61,059 nucleotides of DNA from Streptomyces sp. S3(2020) (GTDB lineage Bacteria > Actinomycetota > Actinomycetes > Streptomycetales > Streptomycetaceae): NCBI RefSeq assembly GCF_013044505.1, contig NZ_JABERD010000037.1:1-61059 (forward strand), written 5' to 3'. Every line of letters starts with the position of its first letter. The first letter of the stretch is position 1. The notes beneath the pieces were generated by a model that worked only from the letters and a program-made list of their open reading frames with translations, had not been told where the DNA came from and ran no database searches. Positions 51,158 to 60,250 of this stretch are shown here, one piece after another. The translations under genes and the position numbers were made by a program.

Positions 51158-52423
51158 TCAGGCCACGGCGAGCCGCTGCCGGGCCCGAGCCGCACGCGTT
51201 CCGAGGACGGTGATCGTCACGACACCGAGCACCGCCAGCAGGCCGACCGCGACGGTCCCGGCCCAGCCACCCGCGTGGAAGGCCAGCGCGCCGACCGTGC
51301 TGCCCACGCTGGAACCGATGTAGTACGCCGACTGGTACAGCGCCGAAGCCTGCGCGCGCCCCTCCGTCGCCGCCTTGCTCACCGACGAGGACGCCACCGC
51401 GTGCCCGGCGAAGAAGCCACCGGTGATCAGCACCAGGCCCAGCAGGACGAACGGCAGCGAGTCCGCCAGGGACAGGACCAGACCCGTCGCCGTCGTCGCG
51501 CCCGCCGCGTACAGCGCACCCCGGCGACCGAGGCGGCCCACCAGACGGCCCGCCGTGGACGCCGACACCGTGCCCACCAGGTAGACCAGGAAGATCGAGC
51601 CGACGATGCCCTGCGGCAGATCGAACGGCGCCTCCGTGAGCCGGTACCCGATCACCGTGTACACACCGCCGAACACCGTCATGAACAGCGCGCCGATCGC
51701 GTACAGCCGGCACATCAGCGGGTCGGACAGATGATCACGGACCGTCCGCACCAGCACCCGCGGCTTCAGCGACCCGGCGACGAAGTGCCTCGGCGCCGGC
51801 AGCAGCAGCCGGAACGCCACCGCGCACCCGACCGCGATCGCCCCGATCACGCCCAGGGCCACCCGCCAGCCCCACTCCTGCGCCACCCAGCCGGTGATGA
51901 CCCGGCCGCTCATCCCGCCGACACTGTTGCCCGCGACGAACAGACCGATCGCCGTGACCAGTGCCTTCGGCCGGACCTCCTCCGCCAGATACGCGGTGGC
52001 GGAAGCCGGAAGACCGGCCAGCGCCGCCCCCTGCAACGCCCGCAGCGCCACCAGCACCGGCAGCGAGGGAGCCAGCGGGACCAGCAGCCCGACCGTCACC
52101 GCGACCGCCAGCGAGCCCGTCATGACCGTGCGCCGTCCGTACCGCTCCGACAGCGCGCTCATCGGGAGCACGAACAGGGCCAGTCCGCCCGTCGCCGCCG
52201 CCACCGTCCAGCTCGCGTCGCTCGCCGCCACCCCGAAGTCGCCGGAGATCAGCGGCAGAAGGGCCTGCGTGGAGTAGAGGAGGGCGAAGGTCGCGACCCC
52301 GGCGAGGAAGAGGGCGAAGCTCATCCGGCGGTAGCCGGGACCGCCCGGGGTCATACGGGAGTCGAGAGCAGGAACAGCGGATACGGCGCCCATGGTCATG
52401 GACGCCTCGGTACTGGCAGGCAT
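51158..52423 (-). CDS. MFS transporter (YnfM-like)
   Basis: A 421-residue twelve-helix permease of the major facilitator superfamily. LFLAGVATFALLYSTQALLP is helix 1. The loop motif GxLxxRxGRR appears as LSERYGRRTVM and is echoed in the second half by AGRLVGRLGRRGAL. Probable drug or metabolite export. It is divergent from a LysR regulator, which likely controls it. ATG 52423 is closely preceded by GAGG; ATG 52399 is an alternative. The 206 bases to the sigma gene contain three tandem GCAGGGGGAA-like decamers near 51121-51152. Confidence 0.85.
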   Translation of the reverse strand: MPASTEASMTMGAVSAVPALDSRMTPGGPGYRRMSFALFLAGVATFALLYSTQALLPLISGDFGVAASDASWTVAAATGGLALFVLPMSALSERYGRRTVMTGSLAVAVTVGLLVPLAPSLPVLVALRALQGAALAGLPASATAYLAEEVRPKALVTAIGLFVAGNSVGGMSGRVITGWVAQEWGWRVALGVIGAIAVGCAVAFRLLLPAPRHFVAGSLKPRVLVRTVRDHLSDPLMCRLYAIGALFMTVFGGVYTVIGYRLTEAPFDLPQGIVGSIFLVYLVGTVSASTAGRLVGRLGRRGALYAAGATTATGLVLSLADSLPFVLLGLVLITGGFFAGHAVASSSVSKAATEGRAQASALYQSAYYIGSSVGSTVGALAFHAGGWAGTVAVGLLAVLGVVTITVLGTRAARARQRLAVA

Positions 52424-52451
52424 GCCTCGAAGTTACGTACACCTCGGCTCA

Positions 52452-52464
52452 TGCGTCCAATGCA
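52452..52464. promoter_or_regulatory. LysR-type T-N11-A box (TGCGTCCAATGCA)
   Basis: TGC-N7-GCA fits the T-N11-A rule for LysR regulators. It is central in the 63-base gap between the divergent MFS and lysR genes. CATAAT (52474-52479) lies seven bases before the lysR ATG and would be its -10 box. Confidence 0.5.
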
Positions 52465-52486
52465 CGGACTCGTCATAATCGTTCCC

Positions 52487-53449
52487 ATGGTGCATCAACA
52501 CAGCTCACAGCCTCGCCTGTCACCATCCAGTGACACAGAAGACATGTCAGAGATGTCGATGGTGCTGGCCCCGCGACTGGCGTACTTCGCGGGTGTCGCC
52601 CGCACCGAGCACATCACCCGGGCCGCCCGGGAGATGAACGTCCCGCAGTCCACGCTGTCCCGCGCGATGGTCCGCCTCGAACAGGACCTGGGCGTCGACC
52701 TGTTCGCCCGCATCGGCCGCACCGTCTCCCTCACCCCGGCCGGGCGCGCCTTCCTCGGCCACGTCGAACGCGCCCTCGCCGAGATCGACCGCGCCGCCGA
52801 GGAGGTCCGCGCGGACGCCGACCCGGCGACCGGCAAGGTCGCGTTCGGCTTTCTGCACACCATGGGCTCGGAGACGGTCCCCGGCCTCATCCGCGCCTTC
52901 CGCGCCGACCACCCCCGCGTCCGCTTCAGCCTCGTCCAGAACTACGGCGAGGCGATGATCGAACGCCTCCGCGCGGGGGAGCTGGACCTGTGCCTGACCT
53001 CCCCGGTCCCGGACGCCCCGGACCTGGTCGGCCGCCGCCTCGACGAGCAGAAACTGCGCCTGGTCGTCCCGGCCGACCACCGGCTCGCGAGCCGCAAGCG
53101 GGTCCGTCTCGCCGAGGCCGCCGACGAGACCTTCGTGACCCTGGAACCCGGCTACGGCATGCGCCGCATCACCGACGACCTGTGCCAGGAGGCCGGGTTC
53201 AAACCGAGGATCGCCTTCGAGGGGGAGGAGGCCGAGACGCTACGGGGCCTGGTCGCCGCCGGTCTCGGGGTCGCCCTCCTCCCGCCGCCCGCAGTGGCCC
53301 GCCCCGGCGTCGTCGAGCTGACGGTCACCGCCCCGCGCGCGGTGCGCGAGATCGCCGTCGCCTGGCTCGACGGCCACCCGGACACCCCACCGGTGGCGGC
53401 CTTCAAGAAGTTCCTGCTGGCCCAACGCGGCCACCTCCTCCCGGACTGA
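52487..53449 (+). CDS. LysR-family transcriptional regulator
   Basis: 320 residues. The helix-turn-helix is YFAGVARTEHITRAAREMNV PQSTLSRAMVRLE, followed by the linker helix and two effector subdomains (GKVAFGFLHTMGSETVPGLI; LRLVVPADHRLAS; EAETLRGLVAAGLGVALLPP). The ATG at 52487 fits a leaderless transcript; ATG 52544 or 52553 would remove a poorly conserved tail. It likely controls the divergent MFS gene. The inducer is unknown. Confidence 0.88.
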   Translation: MVHQHSSQPRLSPSSDTEDMSEMSMVLAPRLAYFAGVARTEHITRAAREMNVPQSTLSRAMVRLEQDLGVDLFARIGRTVSLTPAGRAFLGHVERALAEIDRAAEEVRADADPATGKVAFGFLHTMGSETVPGLIRAFRADHPRVRFSLVQNYGEAMIERLRAGELDLCLTSPVPDAPDLVGRRLDEQKLRLVVPADHRLASRKRVRLAEAADETFVTLEPGYGMRRITDDLCQEAGFKPRIAFEGEEAETLRGLVAAGLGVALLPPPAVARPGVVELTVTAPRAVREIAVAWLDGHPDTPPVAAFKKFLLAQRGHLLPD

Positions 53450-53564
53450 CACGGCCCCGAGACGAGCGGCACGATCCCGAGCACCGCCCGCGTCAGCGTC
53501 GTCAGCGTCGTCCTCCCGGCCCCGTCGGCCCGCTCGGCAAGGCATGCACTCACCGTGCTGTCGG

Positions 53565-54326
53565 CTACCGCCGCAGTGACCGCCCGAAGCCCGCCGCCAG
53601 CGGCATCCGCAGGCCCAGTGGCGGCGGGGCGGCCAGGGCGTCCTCGACGGGGCGGGAGTACGCCCGGCCGAACAGTGAGCCGATCACGAAGTCCTCGGCC
53701 AGCGCGTGGACTTCGTCGCGGTGCTGGCGCAAGGCGTGGCCGTCGGAGTGGACTTCGAACCGGCAGACGTCCCGGTTCGCCTTCTTCGCCCGTGCCGCGA
53801 GCCGGAACGACAGCTCCGGGTCCGTGCGCGCGTCGTTCGTGCCGTGCACCATCAGCACCCGCCGGCCCGCCAGCTGCTTCACCGGTTCGGGGGGCGCCGC
53901 CACATCCTCCTCGGGCAGCCAAGGGGCGATGGCCAGCACGGAGTTGACGGCCTCGTGTCCGCCCGCGTGCAGTGCGGCCCGGGCGCCCATGTCGACGCCG
54001 GCCAGGCATACGGGGACGTCCCCGTAGCGCCGTACGATCTCCTCGGTGGCCCAGCCGGCGTCCCGGGCGAGATGCGCCTCGGTGCCGTTCCAGCCGCGAT
54101 AGCGGTAGTGGACGACATGCGCGGCCAGTCCCTCCTCCCGGCCCGCGCGCGCCAGCCGGCGGCCCAGGCCGCGGACGGACGCGGTCGCCATCATGGGGGA
54201 CGGCCTGCGGCCGGAGCTCTCCTCGCCCCCGGGGAGCAACAGCACCACCCCGCTCACCGCCGTCGGCTCCGGACCAAGTGCCCGCCCCAGCCGGGCCGCG
54301 CGAACCGGAATTGCTTGCTGTGCCAT
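53565..54326 (-). CDS. Alpha/beta-hydrolase-fold protein with an atypical nucleophile elbow
   Basis: 253 residues. The N-terminal GVVLLLPGGEESS is the oxyanion strand. The elbow reads LAGVDMGARAALHAG, with Asp where Ser normally stands (G-x-S-x-G). The later acidic residue is in VLMVHGTNDARTDP, and the His in VHSDGHALRQ. The overall layout is like dienelactone hydrolases and small peptidase-like hydrolases. Whether it is active is unclear. It is divergent from the adenosine deaminase gene, sharing the interval that holds operator copy 4. Confidence 0.75.
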   Translation of the reverse strand: MAQQAIPVRAARLGRALGPEPTAVSGVVLLLPGGEESSGRRPSPMMATASVRGLGRRLARAGREEGLAAHVVHYRYRGWNGTEAHLARDAGWATEEIVRRYGDVPVCLAGVDMGARAALHAGGHEAVNSVLAIAPWLPEEDVAAPPEPVKQLAGRRVLMVHGTNDARTDPELSFRLAARAKKANRDVCRFEVHSDGHALRQHRDEVHALAEDFVIGSLFGRAYSRPVEDALAAPPPLGLRMPLAAGFGRSLRR

Positions 54327-54411
54327 GACAGAACAGTGTCAGAAGCGTCCGTGTACTCCACCCGTCGGGGCGGTCACCGTTACGTATCGACGGAGTTGTA
54401 CAAGGAGCGAT

Positions 54412-54423
54412 CTACGCGCGTAG
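54412..54423. promoter_or_regulatory. Nucleoside-regulon operator, copy 4 (CTACGCGCGTAG)
   Basis: A perfect copy of the palindrome lies 16 bases before the adenosine deaminase ATG. Its right half overlaps the TAGGAG Shine-Dalgarno. It lies 12 kb from the transporter operon that carries the same site. Confidence 0.78.
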
Positions 54424-54439
54424 GAGTTAGAGTGCGGAA

Positions 54440-55603
54440 ATGACGAGCAAGACTGACCGGACGGGAACCACCCCGAGCTCGGACCAGATCCGCCGGGCGC
54501 CCAAGGTTCTGCTGCACGATCACCTCGACGGCGGGCTGCGTCCCGGTACCGTCGTCGAGCTGGCCCGGGCCACCGGGTACGCCCAACTCCCCGAGCACGA
54601 CGCCGACAAGCTCGGCGTCTGGTTCCGTGAGGCCGCCGACTCCGGTTCGCTGGAACGGTACTTGGAGACCTTCTCCCACACCGTCGGTGTGATGCAGACC
54701 CGCGAGGCGCTGGTCCGGGTCGCCGCCGAGTGCGCCGAGGACCTCGCCGCCGACGGGGTCGTCTACGCCGAGGTGCGGTACGCCCCCGAGCAGCACCTCG
54801 AAGGCGGGCTCAGCCTCGAAGAGGTCGTCGAGGCCGTCAACGAGGGCTTTCGCGAAGGGGAGCGGATCGCCCGCGAGAACGGCCGGCGCATCCGCGTCGG
54901 CGCCCTGCTCACCGCGATGCGGCACGCGGCCCGCGCCCTGGAGATCGCCGAACTCGCCAACCGCTACCGGGACCTCGGCGTCGTCGGCTTCGACATCGCC
55001 GGTGCTGAGGCCGGCTTCCCGCCCACCCGGCACCTCGACGCGTTCGAGTACCTCAAGCGCGAGAACAACCACTTCACCATCCACGCCGGCGAAGCCTTCG
55101 GGCTCCCCTCCATCTGGCAGGCCCTCCAGTGGTGCGGCGCCGACCGGCTCGGCCACGGTGTGCGCATCATCGACGACATCCAGGTCCAGCAGGACGGCTC
55201 GGTCAAGCTCGGCCGGCTCGCCTCCTACGTCCGGGACAAGCGGATCCCGCTGGAGCTGTGCCCGAGCTCCAACCTCCAGACCGGGGCCGCCGACTCCTAC
55301 GCCGAGCACCCGATCGGGCTGCTGCGCCGGCTGCACTTCCGGGCCACCGTGAACACCGACAACCGGCTGATGTCCGGCACGAGTATGAGCCGGGAATTCG
55401 AGCATCTGGTCGGAGCATTCGGCTACACGCTCGACGACATGCAGTGGTTCTCCGTCAATGCGATGAAATCAGCGTTCATTCCTTTCGATGAACGACTGGC
55501 CATGATCAATGACGTCATCAAGCCCGGCTATGCCGAGCTGAAGTCCGAATGGCTGTTCCAGCAGACCGCCTCCACCAGCGGTTCTGTGGCCGAAGAGGGC
55601 TGA
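54440..55603 (+). CDS. add: Adenosine deaminase
   Basis: This 387-residue zinc enzyme converts adenosine and deoxyadenosine to inosine forms. HDHLDGGLR carries the first two zinc His, [10 protein letters not shown] the third plus the catalytic Glu, DRLGHGVRI the catalytic His, and [10 protein letters not shown] the zinc Asp region. Length is typical of the actinobacterial type. It is downstream of operator copy 4, so it should respond to the same signal as the nucleoside importer, feeding imported adenosine into salvage. Confidence 0.96.
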   Translation: MTSKTDRTGTTPSSDQIRRAPKVLLHDHLDGGLRPGTVVELARATGYAQLPEHDADKLGVWFREAADSGSLERYLETFSHTVGVMQTREALVRVAAECAEDLAADGVVYAEVRYAPEQHLEGGLSLEEVVEAVNEGFREGERIARENGRRIRVGALLTAMRHAARALEIAELANRYRDLGVVGFDIAGAEAGFPPTRHLDAFEYLKRENNHFTIHAGEAFGLPSIWQALQWCGADRLGHGVRIIDDIQVQQDGSVKLGRLASYVRDKRIPLELCPSSNLQTGAADSYAEHPIGLLRRLHFRATVNTDNRLMSGTSMSREFEHLVGAFGYTLDDMQWFSVNAMKSAFIPFDERLAMINDVIKPGYAELKSEWLFQQTASTSGSVAEEG

Positions 55604-55743
55604 TCGGGGGATCTCCCGGGAATCGGAATGCGGACGGGTATTCACAATCCGTCCGCATTTCGATGTTTGCGGCGGATGCCGGTGCGTGTTTACGGTCATG
55701 GACCGCTCACATCACCGTCACCCCATTTCGAGGACGCACTTTC

Positions 55744-56103
55744 ATGAAGCAGTCTGCTGCCAAGACCCTCGGTGTCGCCGCCCTCGGTGCCGCCTTCGCC
55801 GCCGTCGGCGCGGGTGCCGCGAACGCCGCGCCGGCCGTTCCGGACGCCTCCCAGGCCCTGGACACCGTCACCAAGACGCTTCCGGCGGAGAACGTCACCA
55901 AGGCGCTGCCGGGTGCCGGTGACGCCCTGTCGCAGGCGCAGCCGGCCGTCGCCGCGAGTCTGGCCGCCGTGACTCCTGCCGCCCAGAGCGCGCTCGCCGA
56001 CGGTCCGACCAAGCCGGTCGCCGGTCTGCTCGGCGGTCTGCCGATCGGCCAGACCGGGCTGCCCACCAAGGGTCTGCCGGTGAACGGGATCCCGCTCGGC
56101 TGA
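55744..56103 (+). CDS. Small secreted protein of unknown function
   Basis: 119 residues with a clear Sec signal peptide (MKQSAAKTLGVAALGAAFAA ... ANAAPA, cleavage after ANA). The mature part is about 90 residues, rich in Ala, Leu, Pro and Gly (TKTLPAENVTKALPGAGDAL; GLLGGLPIGQTGLPTKGLP), and lacks Cys and catalytic motifs. GAGGACG precedes the ATG. Similar Streptomyces proteins are sometimes labelled ATP-binding without visible basis. It may be a cell-wall or surface protein. Confidence 0.8.
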   Translation: MKQSAAKTLGVAALGAAFAAVGAGAANAAPAVPDASQALDTVTKTLPAENVTKALPGAGDALSQAQPAVAASLAAVTPAAQSALADGPTKPVAGLLGGLPIGQTGLPTKGLPVNGIPLG

Positions 56104-56117
56104 ACCCCCCGAACGCC

Positions 56118-56157
56118 CCGATGGGGCGCACCCCTTGTCCGGGGTGCGCCCCATCGG
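56118..56157. terminator. Strong bidirectional terminator
   Basis: A perfect 17-bp stem, CCGATGGGGCGCACCCC with its complement and a 6-base loop, lies between the secreted protein stop and the end of the PspC gene. Confidence 0.88.
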
Positions 56158-56176
56158 CGTATGCGTGGAAGGCCGG

Positions 56177-56386
56177 TTACCAGGCCGCCTGCGTCTTGTT
56201 CGCCTTGCCCTCGGAGGGGAACAGGATCCACAGGGCGATGTAGAGCAGGAACTGCGGGCCGGGCAGCAGGCACGAGAGCACGAAGATCACCCGCATCGTG
56301 GTGGCGGAGGTGCCGAAGCGCCGTGCCAGCGCGGCACACACTCCGCCGATCATGCGGCCGTTGGTGGGGCGGGCAAGGCGGGACAT
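56177..56386 (-). CDS. PspC-domain membrane protein
   Basis: 69 residues. LARPTNGRMIGGVCAALARR FG followed by MRVIFVLSCLLPGPQFLLYIALWILFP is the PspC domain (a short amphipathic start and a hydrophobic hairpin) found in stress-response membrane proteins. AAGGAG six bases before the ATG at 56386 decides this start over an ATG 16 codons upstream. The role in Streptomyces is unclear; a link to envelope stress is possible, given afsQ nearby. Confidence 0.82.
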   Translation of the reverse strand: MSRLARPTNGRMIGGVCAALARRFGTSATTMRVIFVLSCLLPGPQFLLYIALWILFPSEGKANKTQAAW

Positions 56387-56476
56387 TGCGGCTCCTTCGT
56401 GAGCGTCGGTGGGCTGCCTTTCCGGCTGACTCATCTGTCTTCAACGCTACGGAGCCCGAAGGGACAAAGCGTCGCT

Positions 56477-57028
56477 CTACGGTGCGATGCCGACCCTGGG
56501 AATTGTCGGGGTACGACCCTGAGAGGGCTCCTCCGGGAGGGTGGTCGCCCGCTTCGGGGACCGGGACCTGCGGCGGAGCCGGGCGCGGCCCGCGGGGATG
56601 AAGGCGGCGTGCGCGAGGGCCACGCCCACGGTGTTCAGGAGGACCGAGTCGATGTCGACGACCTGACCGGGGACGCCGGTCTGGAGCAGCTCGATGCCGA
56701 GGGAGATCAGGGCGCCCGCGGCGACCGTACGGATCAGGGACGCGAGCGGAGAGACGTACAGCCGGCCGTGCGCCAGCGGAAGCAGCACCCCCAGCGGGGC
56801 CAGCAGCGCGACCGCCTCACCGATCCGCCGTGCCGCCTCCGGCCGGCCGAGCGCCAGGTCGGCGCGGATCCCGGCGAGCGGGGTGAGATTCGGCGGCGTC
56901 ATCCAGGGGACGTCCAGCGGCCGCAGCGTCAGGTAGGCGACGAACGCGAGGTGTGCGACAAGGAGGACACCCCCTGCCGCACGCATACGGATCACGGCGC
57001 TGCTGCCGATGGAACCTTGACGCTGCAC
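56477..57028 (-). CDS. VanZ-like family membrane protein
   Basis: 183 residues with four hydrophobic helices. NLTPLAGIRADLALGRPEAA, VALLAPLGVLLPL and SLGIELLQTGVPGQVVDIDSVLLNTVGVALA follow the VanZ pattern (the I-E-x-x-Q ... R/D-I-D-x-x-x-N-T-x-G motif). VanZ of enterococci raises teicoplanin tolerance; family members in actinobacteria are of unknown role. The basic C-terminal tail RRRSRSPKR is cytoplasmic. Start GTG 57028. Confidence 0.85.
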   Translation of the reverse strand: MQRQGSIGSSAVIRMRAAGGVLLVAHLAFVAYLTLRPLDVPWMTPPNLTPLAGIRADLALGRPEAARRIGEAVALLAPLGVLLPLAHGRLYVSPLASLIRTVAAGALISLGIELLQTGVPGQVVDIDSVLLNTVGVALAHAAFIPAGRARLRRRSRSPKRATTLPEEPSQGRTPTIPRVGIAP

Positions 57029-57120
57029 GCCCCCCTAGACGCGGGGTGCGGCGGGATCGGTTCCGGGCGCACGGGTGAGGCGTCCGCCACACGTGTTTCC
57101 CGGCGGGCCGGCATCCCGCC

Positions 57121-57774
57121 TCAGCCGTCCGTGACCTCCGACGACGGCGGTTTCGCGCTGTTCGGTTCGGCGCGTACCTCGTCGGTGCACTCGTAGCGGC
57201 GCAGCGGGGCGCCGTCCGGGCCGCCGAGGATGACCGAGCCGTCGCCCTCGGCGGCGGCCGAGTCGGAGAACGTGCAGACGATCTGGGCGAGGGAGGACTT
57301 GGCGAGGGCGTCCGGTGGGAAGCTCAGCCGCAGGGTGTCCTCGGGGTCGTCCGAGCGCGGCCCGGTCACCGTCATGCCGTCCCGCACCGTCGTCCGGTAC
57401 CCGGCCTCCGCCTCGCCGGCCGACGGCGCCGCCGCGAGCTGGTTGAGCAGCTCCTGCGCCACCAGGACCCGCCGCCGGGCGTCCGCCGTACCGTCCTCGA
57501 CACTCACCGTCCGGTCGACGGCCACCAGCGAGGAACCGCACAGCAGGAACACCTGCACCGCGAGGCCCCGCGAGGACTGCGCGGAGACGTCCGGTTCCGA
57601 GACCGAGCAGTGCACCCGTGAGGGCGCGGGCCCGAAGTCCGTCGGGACCTCGGTGGCCCGGATGCCGCAGCCGGCGGCCAGCGCCGCCAGCACGGGCAGC
57701 GCCAGCAGCCGTCGTACGGCCACGGTGCCCATGGTTCGCCGCCCCCGCAGTCCCCGCCCTCGCGTCACGCTCAT
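57121..57774 (-). CDS. Lipoprotein linked to the AfsQ system (AfsQ3-like)
   Basis: 217 residues. After a basic start (RGRGLRGRRTMGTVAVRRLL), a hydrophobic stretch leads to the lipobox LAAGC at about residue 36. The mature domain has paired Cys and a DDPEDTLRLSFPPDALA segment but no known catalytic motif. Its start overlaps the histidine kinase stop (ATGA-like, 57771-57774), so it is translated with afsQ2. In S. coelicolor the equivalent lipoprotein has been grouped with AfsQ1/Q2; it may modulate the sensor at the membrane. Confidence 0.75.
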   Translation of the reverse strand: MSVTRGRGLRGRRTMGTVAVRRLLALPVLAALAAGCGIRATEVPTDFGPAPSRVHCSVSEPDVSAQSSRGLAVQVFLLCGSSLVAVDRTVSVEDGTADARRRVLVAQELLNQLAAAPSAGEAEAGYRTTVRDGMTVTGPRSDDPEDTLRLSFPPDALAKSSLAQIVCTFSDSAAAEGDGSVILGGPDGAPLRRYECTDEVRAEPNSAKPPSSEVTDG

Positions 57775-59321
57775 GAGCTCTTCTCCCCCTCGCCCTCCTG
57801 CGCCAGTTCCGACGCGTCCCTGGGCAGCCGCAGCGTGAAGACCGCGCCGCCCTCGGGGGAGTTCGCGGCGGTGATCTCGCCACCGTGGATATGGGCGTTC
57901 TCCAGGGCGATGGAGAGGCCGAGTCCGCTGCCCTCGGAGCGGGGGCGGGACGCGCTGGCCTTGTAGAACCGGTCGAAGACATGCGGCAGGACGTCCTCGG
58001 GGATGCCCGGCCCGTGGTCCCGCACCTCGATGACGACCGAGTCGTCCGCGGCGCGCACCGCCACCCGCACCGGTGAACCGCCGTGCTTGAGCGCGTTGCC
58101 GACGAGGTTCGCCATGATCACGTCCAGGCGGCGCGGGTCGAGCCGGGCGTGGATGCCGCGCTCGGCGTCCAGGTCCACCGCGTCCAGCCAGGCCCGCGCG
58201 TCGATGCAGGCGGTGATCTGGTCGGCGACGTCGACGTCGTCCAGGACGAGGCGGGCGGTACCCGCGTCGAAGCGGGTGACCTCCATCAGGTTCTCGACGA
58301 GGTCGTTGAGGCGGCGCGTCTCGCTGACCACCAGCCGCACCGCCGGCTCGATCATCGGGTCCATCGAACCCGACTCCGCCTCCAGCTCCTCCTCCAGGAT
58401 CTCCGTGACGGCGGTGATCGCGGTGAGCGGTGTACGGAGTTCATGGCTCATGTCGGCGACGAACCGCCGGGACGCCTCGTCCCGCCCGGCCATGTCGTCG
58501 ACCCGTTTCTCCAGGGCCTCGGCCGCGTCGTTGAACGTCCGTGACAGATCCGCGAGTTCATCGGTGCCGGACACCCTCAGCCGGGTGTCCAGCTTGCCCT
58601 CGCCGAGCCGGCGGGCGGCGACCCCGAGCCGGTGCACCGGCTTCAGTACGGTCGTGGCGGCGGCCTGTGCGAGCAGTGCGGAGCCGATCAGCGCGAGACC
58701 GGTGGCGATACCGAGCGACCAGGCAAGGGAGTTGAGGTCCTTCGCCTCCGGCTCGAGGGACTTGAGCATGTAGCCGGTGGTGCCGCCGTTGATGACCTTC
58801 GTGCCGGCCACGAGATACGGGGTGCCGTCGTCGACGGTCCGCTGCCAGTACAGGTGGTACGCGTACTTGTTGGAGGAGTCGACCTCCTGCGTCTCGTCGA
58901 CCGCGGCCCGCAGCGACTGGGGCACGTCCTGGATCGAGAAGCCGTTCAGCGCGCCGGAGTTGGCGTACAGCGCCTCGCCATCGGAGCCCTCCGCGACGAG
59001 CAGCACGCTGAAGCGCTGGCTGCTGTTGGCCATCTCCTGTGCGGTGCGCTGGAGTTCGTACTGCTCGGGGAGTTCGGGCAGCAGGCCCGCGTGGTTCTGC
59101 ATCTCCTGCTGGAAGTCGCGCAGCACCGCGTCCTGGGTGCGGGTGAGCACCGCCTCGCGGTTGAGCCAGTAGGCGATCCCGGACGCGGACACCGCGGCGG
59201 TGAGCGCCACGAGCCCGAAGACCACGACGAGCCGCAGCCGCAGACTGGTGAACCGCAGTCGCGACAGATGTCCCTTGCGAGCCGCGGCCCAGCCGCGGAC
59301 CCCCCCTTGCGCTCGGGTCAC
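57771..59321 (-). CDS. afsQ2: Sensor histidine kinase AfsQ2
   Basis: A 516-residue membrane kinase. Transmembrane helix 1 is about residues 29-54, an extracytoplasmic sensor domain about 55-198, transmembrane helix 2 about 200-222, and HAMP about 223-275. The HisKA box is FVADMSHELRTPLTAITAV, with His293 phosphorylated. The ATPase domain has N-box NLVGNALKHG, G1 DHGPGIPED and G2 GSGLGLSIALE. In S. coelicolor AfsQ1/Q2 responds to nitrogen (glutamate) conditions and shapes antibiotic production. Its start overlaps the afsQ1 stop (GTGA). Confidence 0.92.
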   Translation of the reverse strand: MTRAQGGVRGWAAARKGHLSRLRFTSLRLRLVVVFGLVALTAAVSASGIAYWLNREAVLTRTQDAVLRDFQQEMQNHAGLLPELPEQYELQRTAQEMANSSQRFSVLLVAEGSDGEALYANSGALNGFSIQDVPQSLRAAVDETQEVDSSNKYAYHLYWQRTVDDGTPYLVAGTKVINGGTTGYMLKSLEPEAKDLNSLAWSLGIATGLALIGSALLAQAAATTVLKPVHRLGVAARRLGEGKLDTRLRVSGTDELADLSRTFNDAAEALEKRVDDMAGRDEASRRFVADMSHELRTPLTAITAVTEILEEELEAESGSMDPMIEPAVRLVVSETRRLNDLVENLMEVTRFDAGTARLVLDDVDVADQITACIDARAWLDAVDLDAERGIHARLDPRRLDVIMANLVGNALKHGGSPVRVAVRAADDSVVIEVRDHGPGIPEDVLPHVFDRFYKASASRPRSEGSGLGLSIALENAHIHGGEITAANSPEGGAVFTLRLPRDASELAQEGEGEKSS

Positions 59322-59995
59322 TGAGGCGTGTCCAGCCGGTAGCCGACACCACGGACCGTGCGGATCAGCGTCGGGGACGACGGCACATCCTCGACCTTGG
59401 CGCGCAGCCGCTGCACACAGGCGTCGACGAGCCGCGAGTCACCGAGGTAGTCGTGTTCCCAGACGAGACGCAGCAGTTGCTGCCGGGACAGCGCCTGGCC
59501 CGGCCGTCGGCTGAGCTCCAGCAGGAGGCGCAGTTCGGTCGGGGTGAGCTGGAGGTCCTCGCCGTTCTTCGTCACGGTCATGGCCGCGCGGTCGATGACG
59601 AGCGAACCGAAGGTCGCCGCGTCGTTCGCCTCGCGCTCGCCACGTCGCAGCACGGCCCGGATACGGGCGTCGAGCACCCGCCCCTGGACCGGTTTGACGA
59701 CATAGTCGTCCGCACCGGACTCCAGCCCCACGACCACGTCGATGTCGTCGCTGCGCGCGGTGAGCAGGATGATCGGCAGCTGGTCCGTGCGCCGGATGCG
59801 CCGGCACACCTCGAACCCGTCGATGCCGGGCAGCATCACGTCCAGCACGATCAGGTCCGGCCGCTGCTCACGCAACAGCTTCAGGCCGTCCTCGCCGGTG
59901 GCAGCCGTGGCAACCCGGTGACCCTGGCGCGTCAGAGACAGCTCCAGGGCCGTACGGATGGCGTCGTCGTCCTCGATCAGCAACAGGGAAGGCAC
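59318..59995 (-). CDS. afsQ1: Response regulator AfsQ1
   Basis: A 225-residue OmpR/PhoB-type regulator. The receiver has the acidic pair in LLIEDDDAIR, phospho-acceptor Asp52 in LIVLDVMLPGIDG, Thr in LLTARSD and Lys in YVVKPVQ. The C-terminal winged helix is LQLTPTELRLLLELSRRPGQ to RTVRGVGYRLD. I chose GTG 59995, which gives exactly the 225 residues known for AfsQ1; the frame is open far upstream but unsupported. Overlap with afsQ2 indicates co-translation. Confidence 0.94.
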   Translation of the reverse strand: MPSLLLIEDDDAIRTALELSLTRQGHRVATAATGEDGLKLLREQRPDLIVLDVMLPGIDGFEVCRRIRRTDQLPIILLTARSDDIDVVVGLESGADDYVVKPVQGRVLDARIRAVLRRGEREANDAATFGSLVIDRAAMTVTKNGEDLQLTPTELRLLLELSRRPGQALSRQQLLRLVWEHDYLGDSRLVDACVQRLRAKVEDVPSSPTLIRTVRGVGYRLDTPQ

Positions 59996-60103
59996 GGGGC
60001 TCATTCTGGCCCATGGCGGGGTGCGGTTTCGACACCTGTACGGGTACGTGCACGTAGCGCCGCTCTCTGTGACCGTGCTGTGTCTTCCCTGAGGGCGACC
60101 CCT

Positions 60104-60119
60104 GTGACAGGTCTGTGAC
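60104..60119. promoter_or_regulatory. AfsQ1-binding site (GTGAC-N6-GTGAC)
   Basis: GTGACAGGTCTGTGAC fits exactly the GTnAC-N6-GTnAC direct repeat described for AfsQ1. It lies in the 255-base interval between divergent afsQ1 and sigQ, 109 bases from the afsQ1 start and 132 from the sigQ ATG, where AfsQ1 activates sigQ in S. coelicolor. Confidence 0.85.
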
Positions 60120-60250
60120 AGTCGGCGGACACGGCCATGAAGGTGCGAGGGCAAGCTTTTCGGCACAGGCAAGGAAGCACCGCAGAGACACCGCGGAGAT
60201 ACACCGCCTGAGCAAGCCGAACACCGGAAGTCCACGACGGGGGGCGCGAG

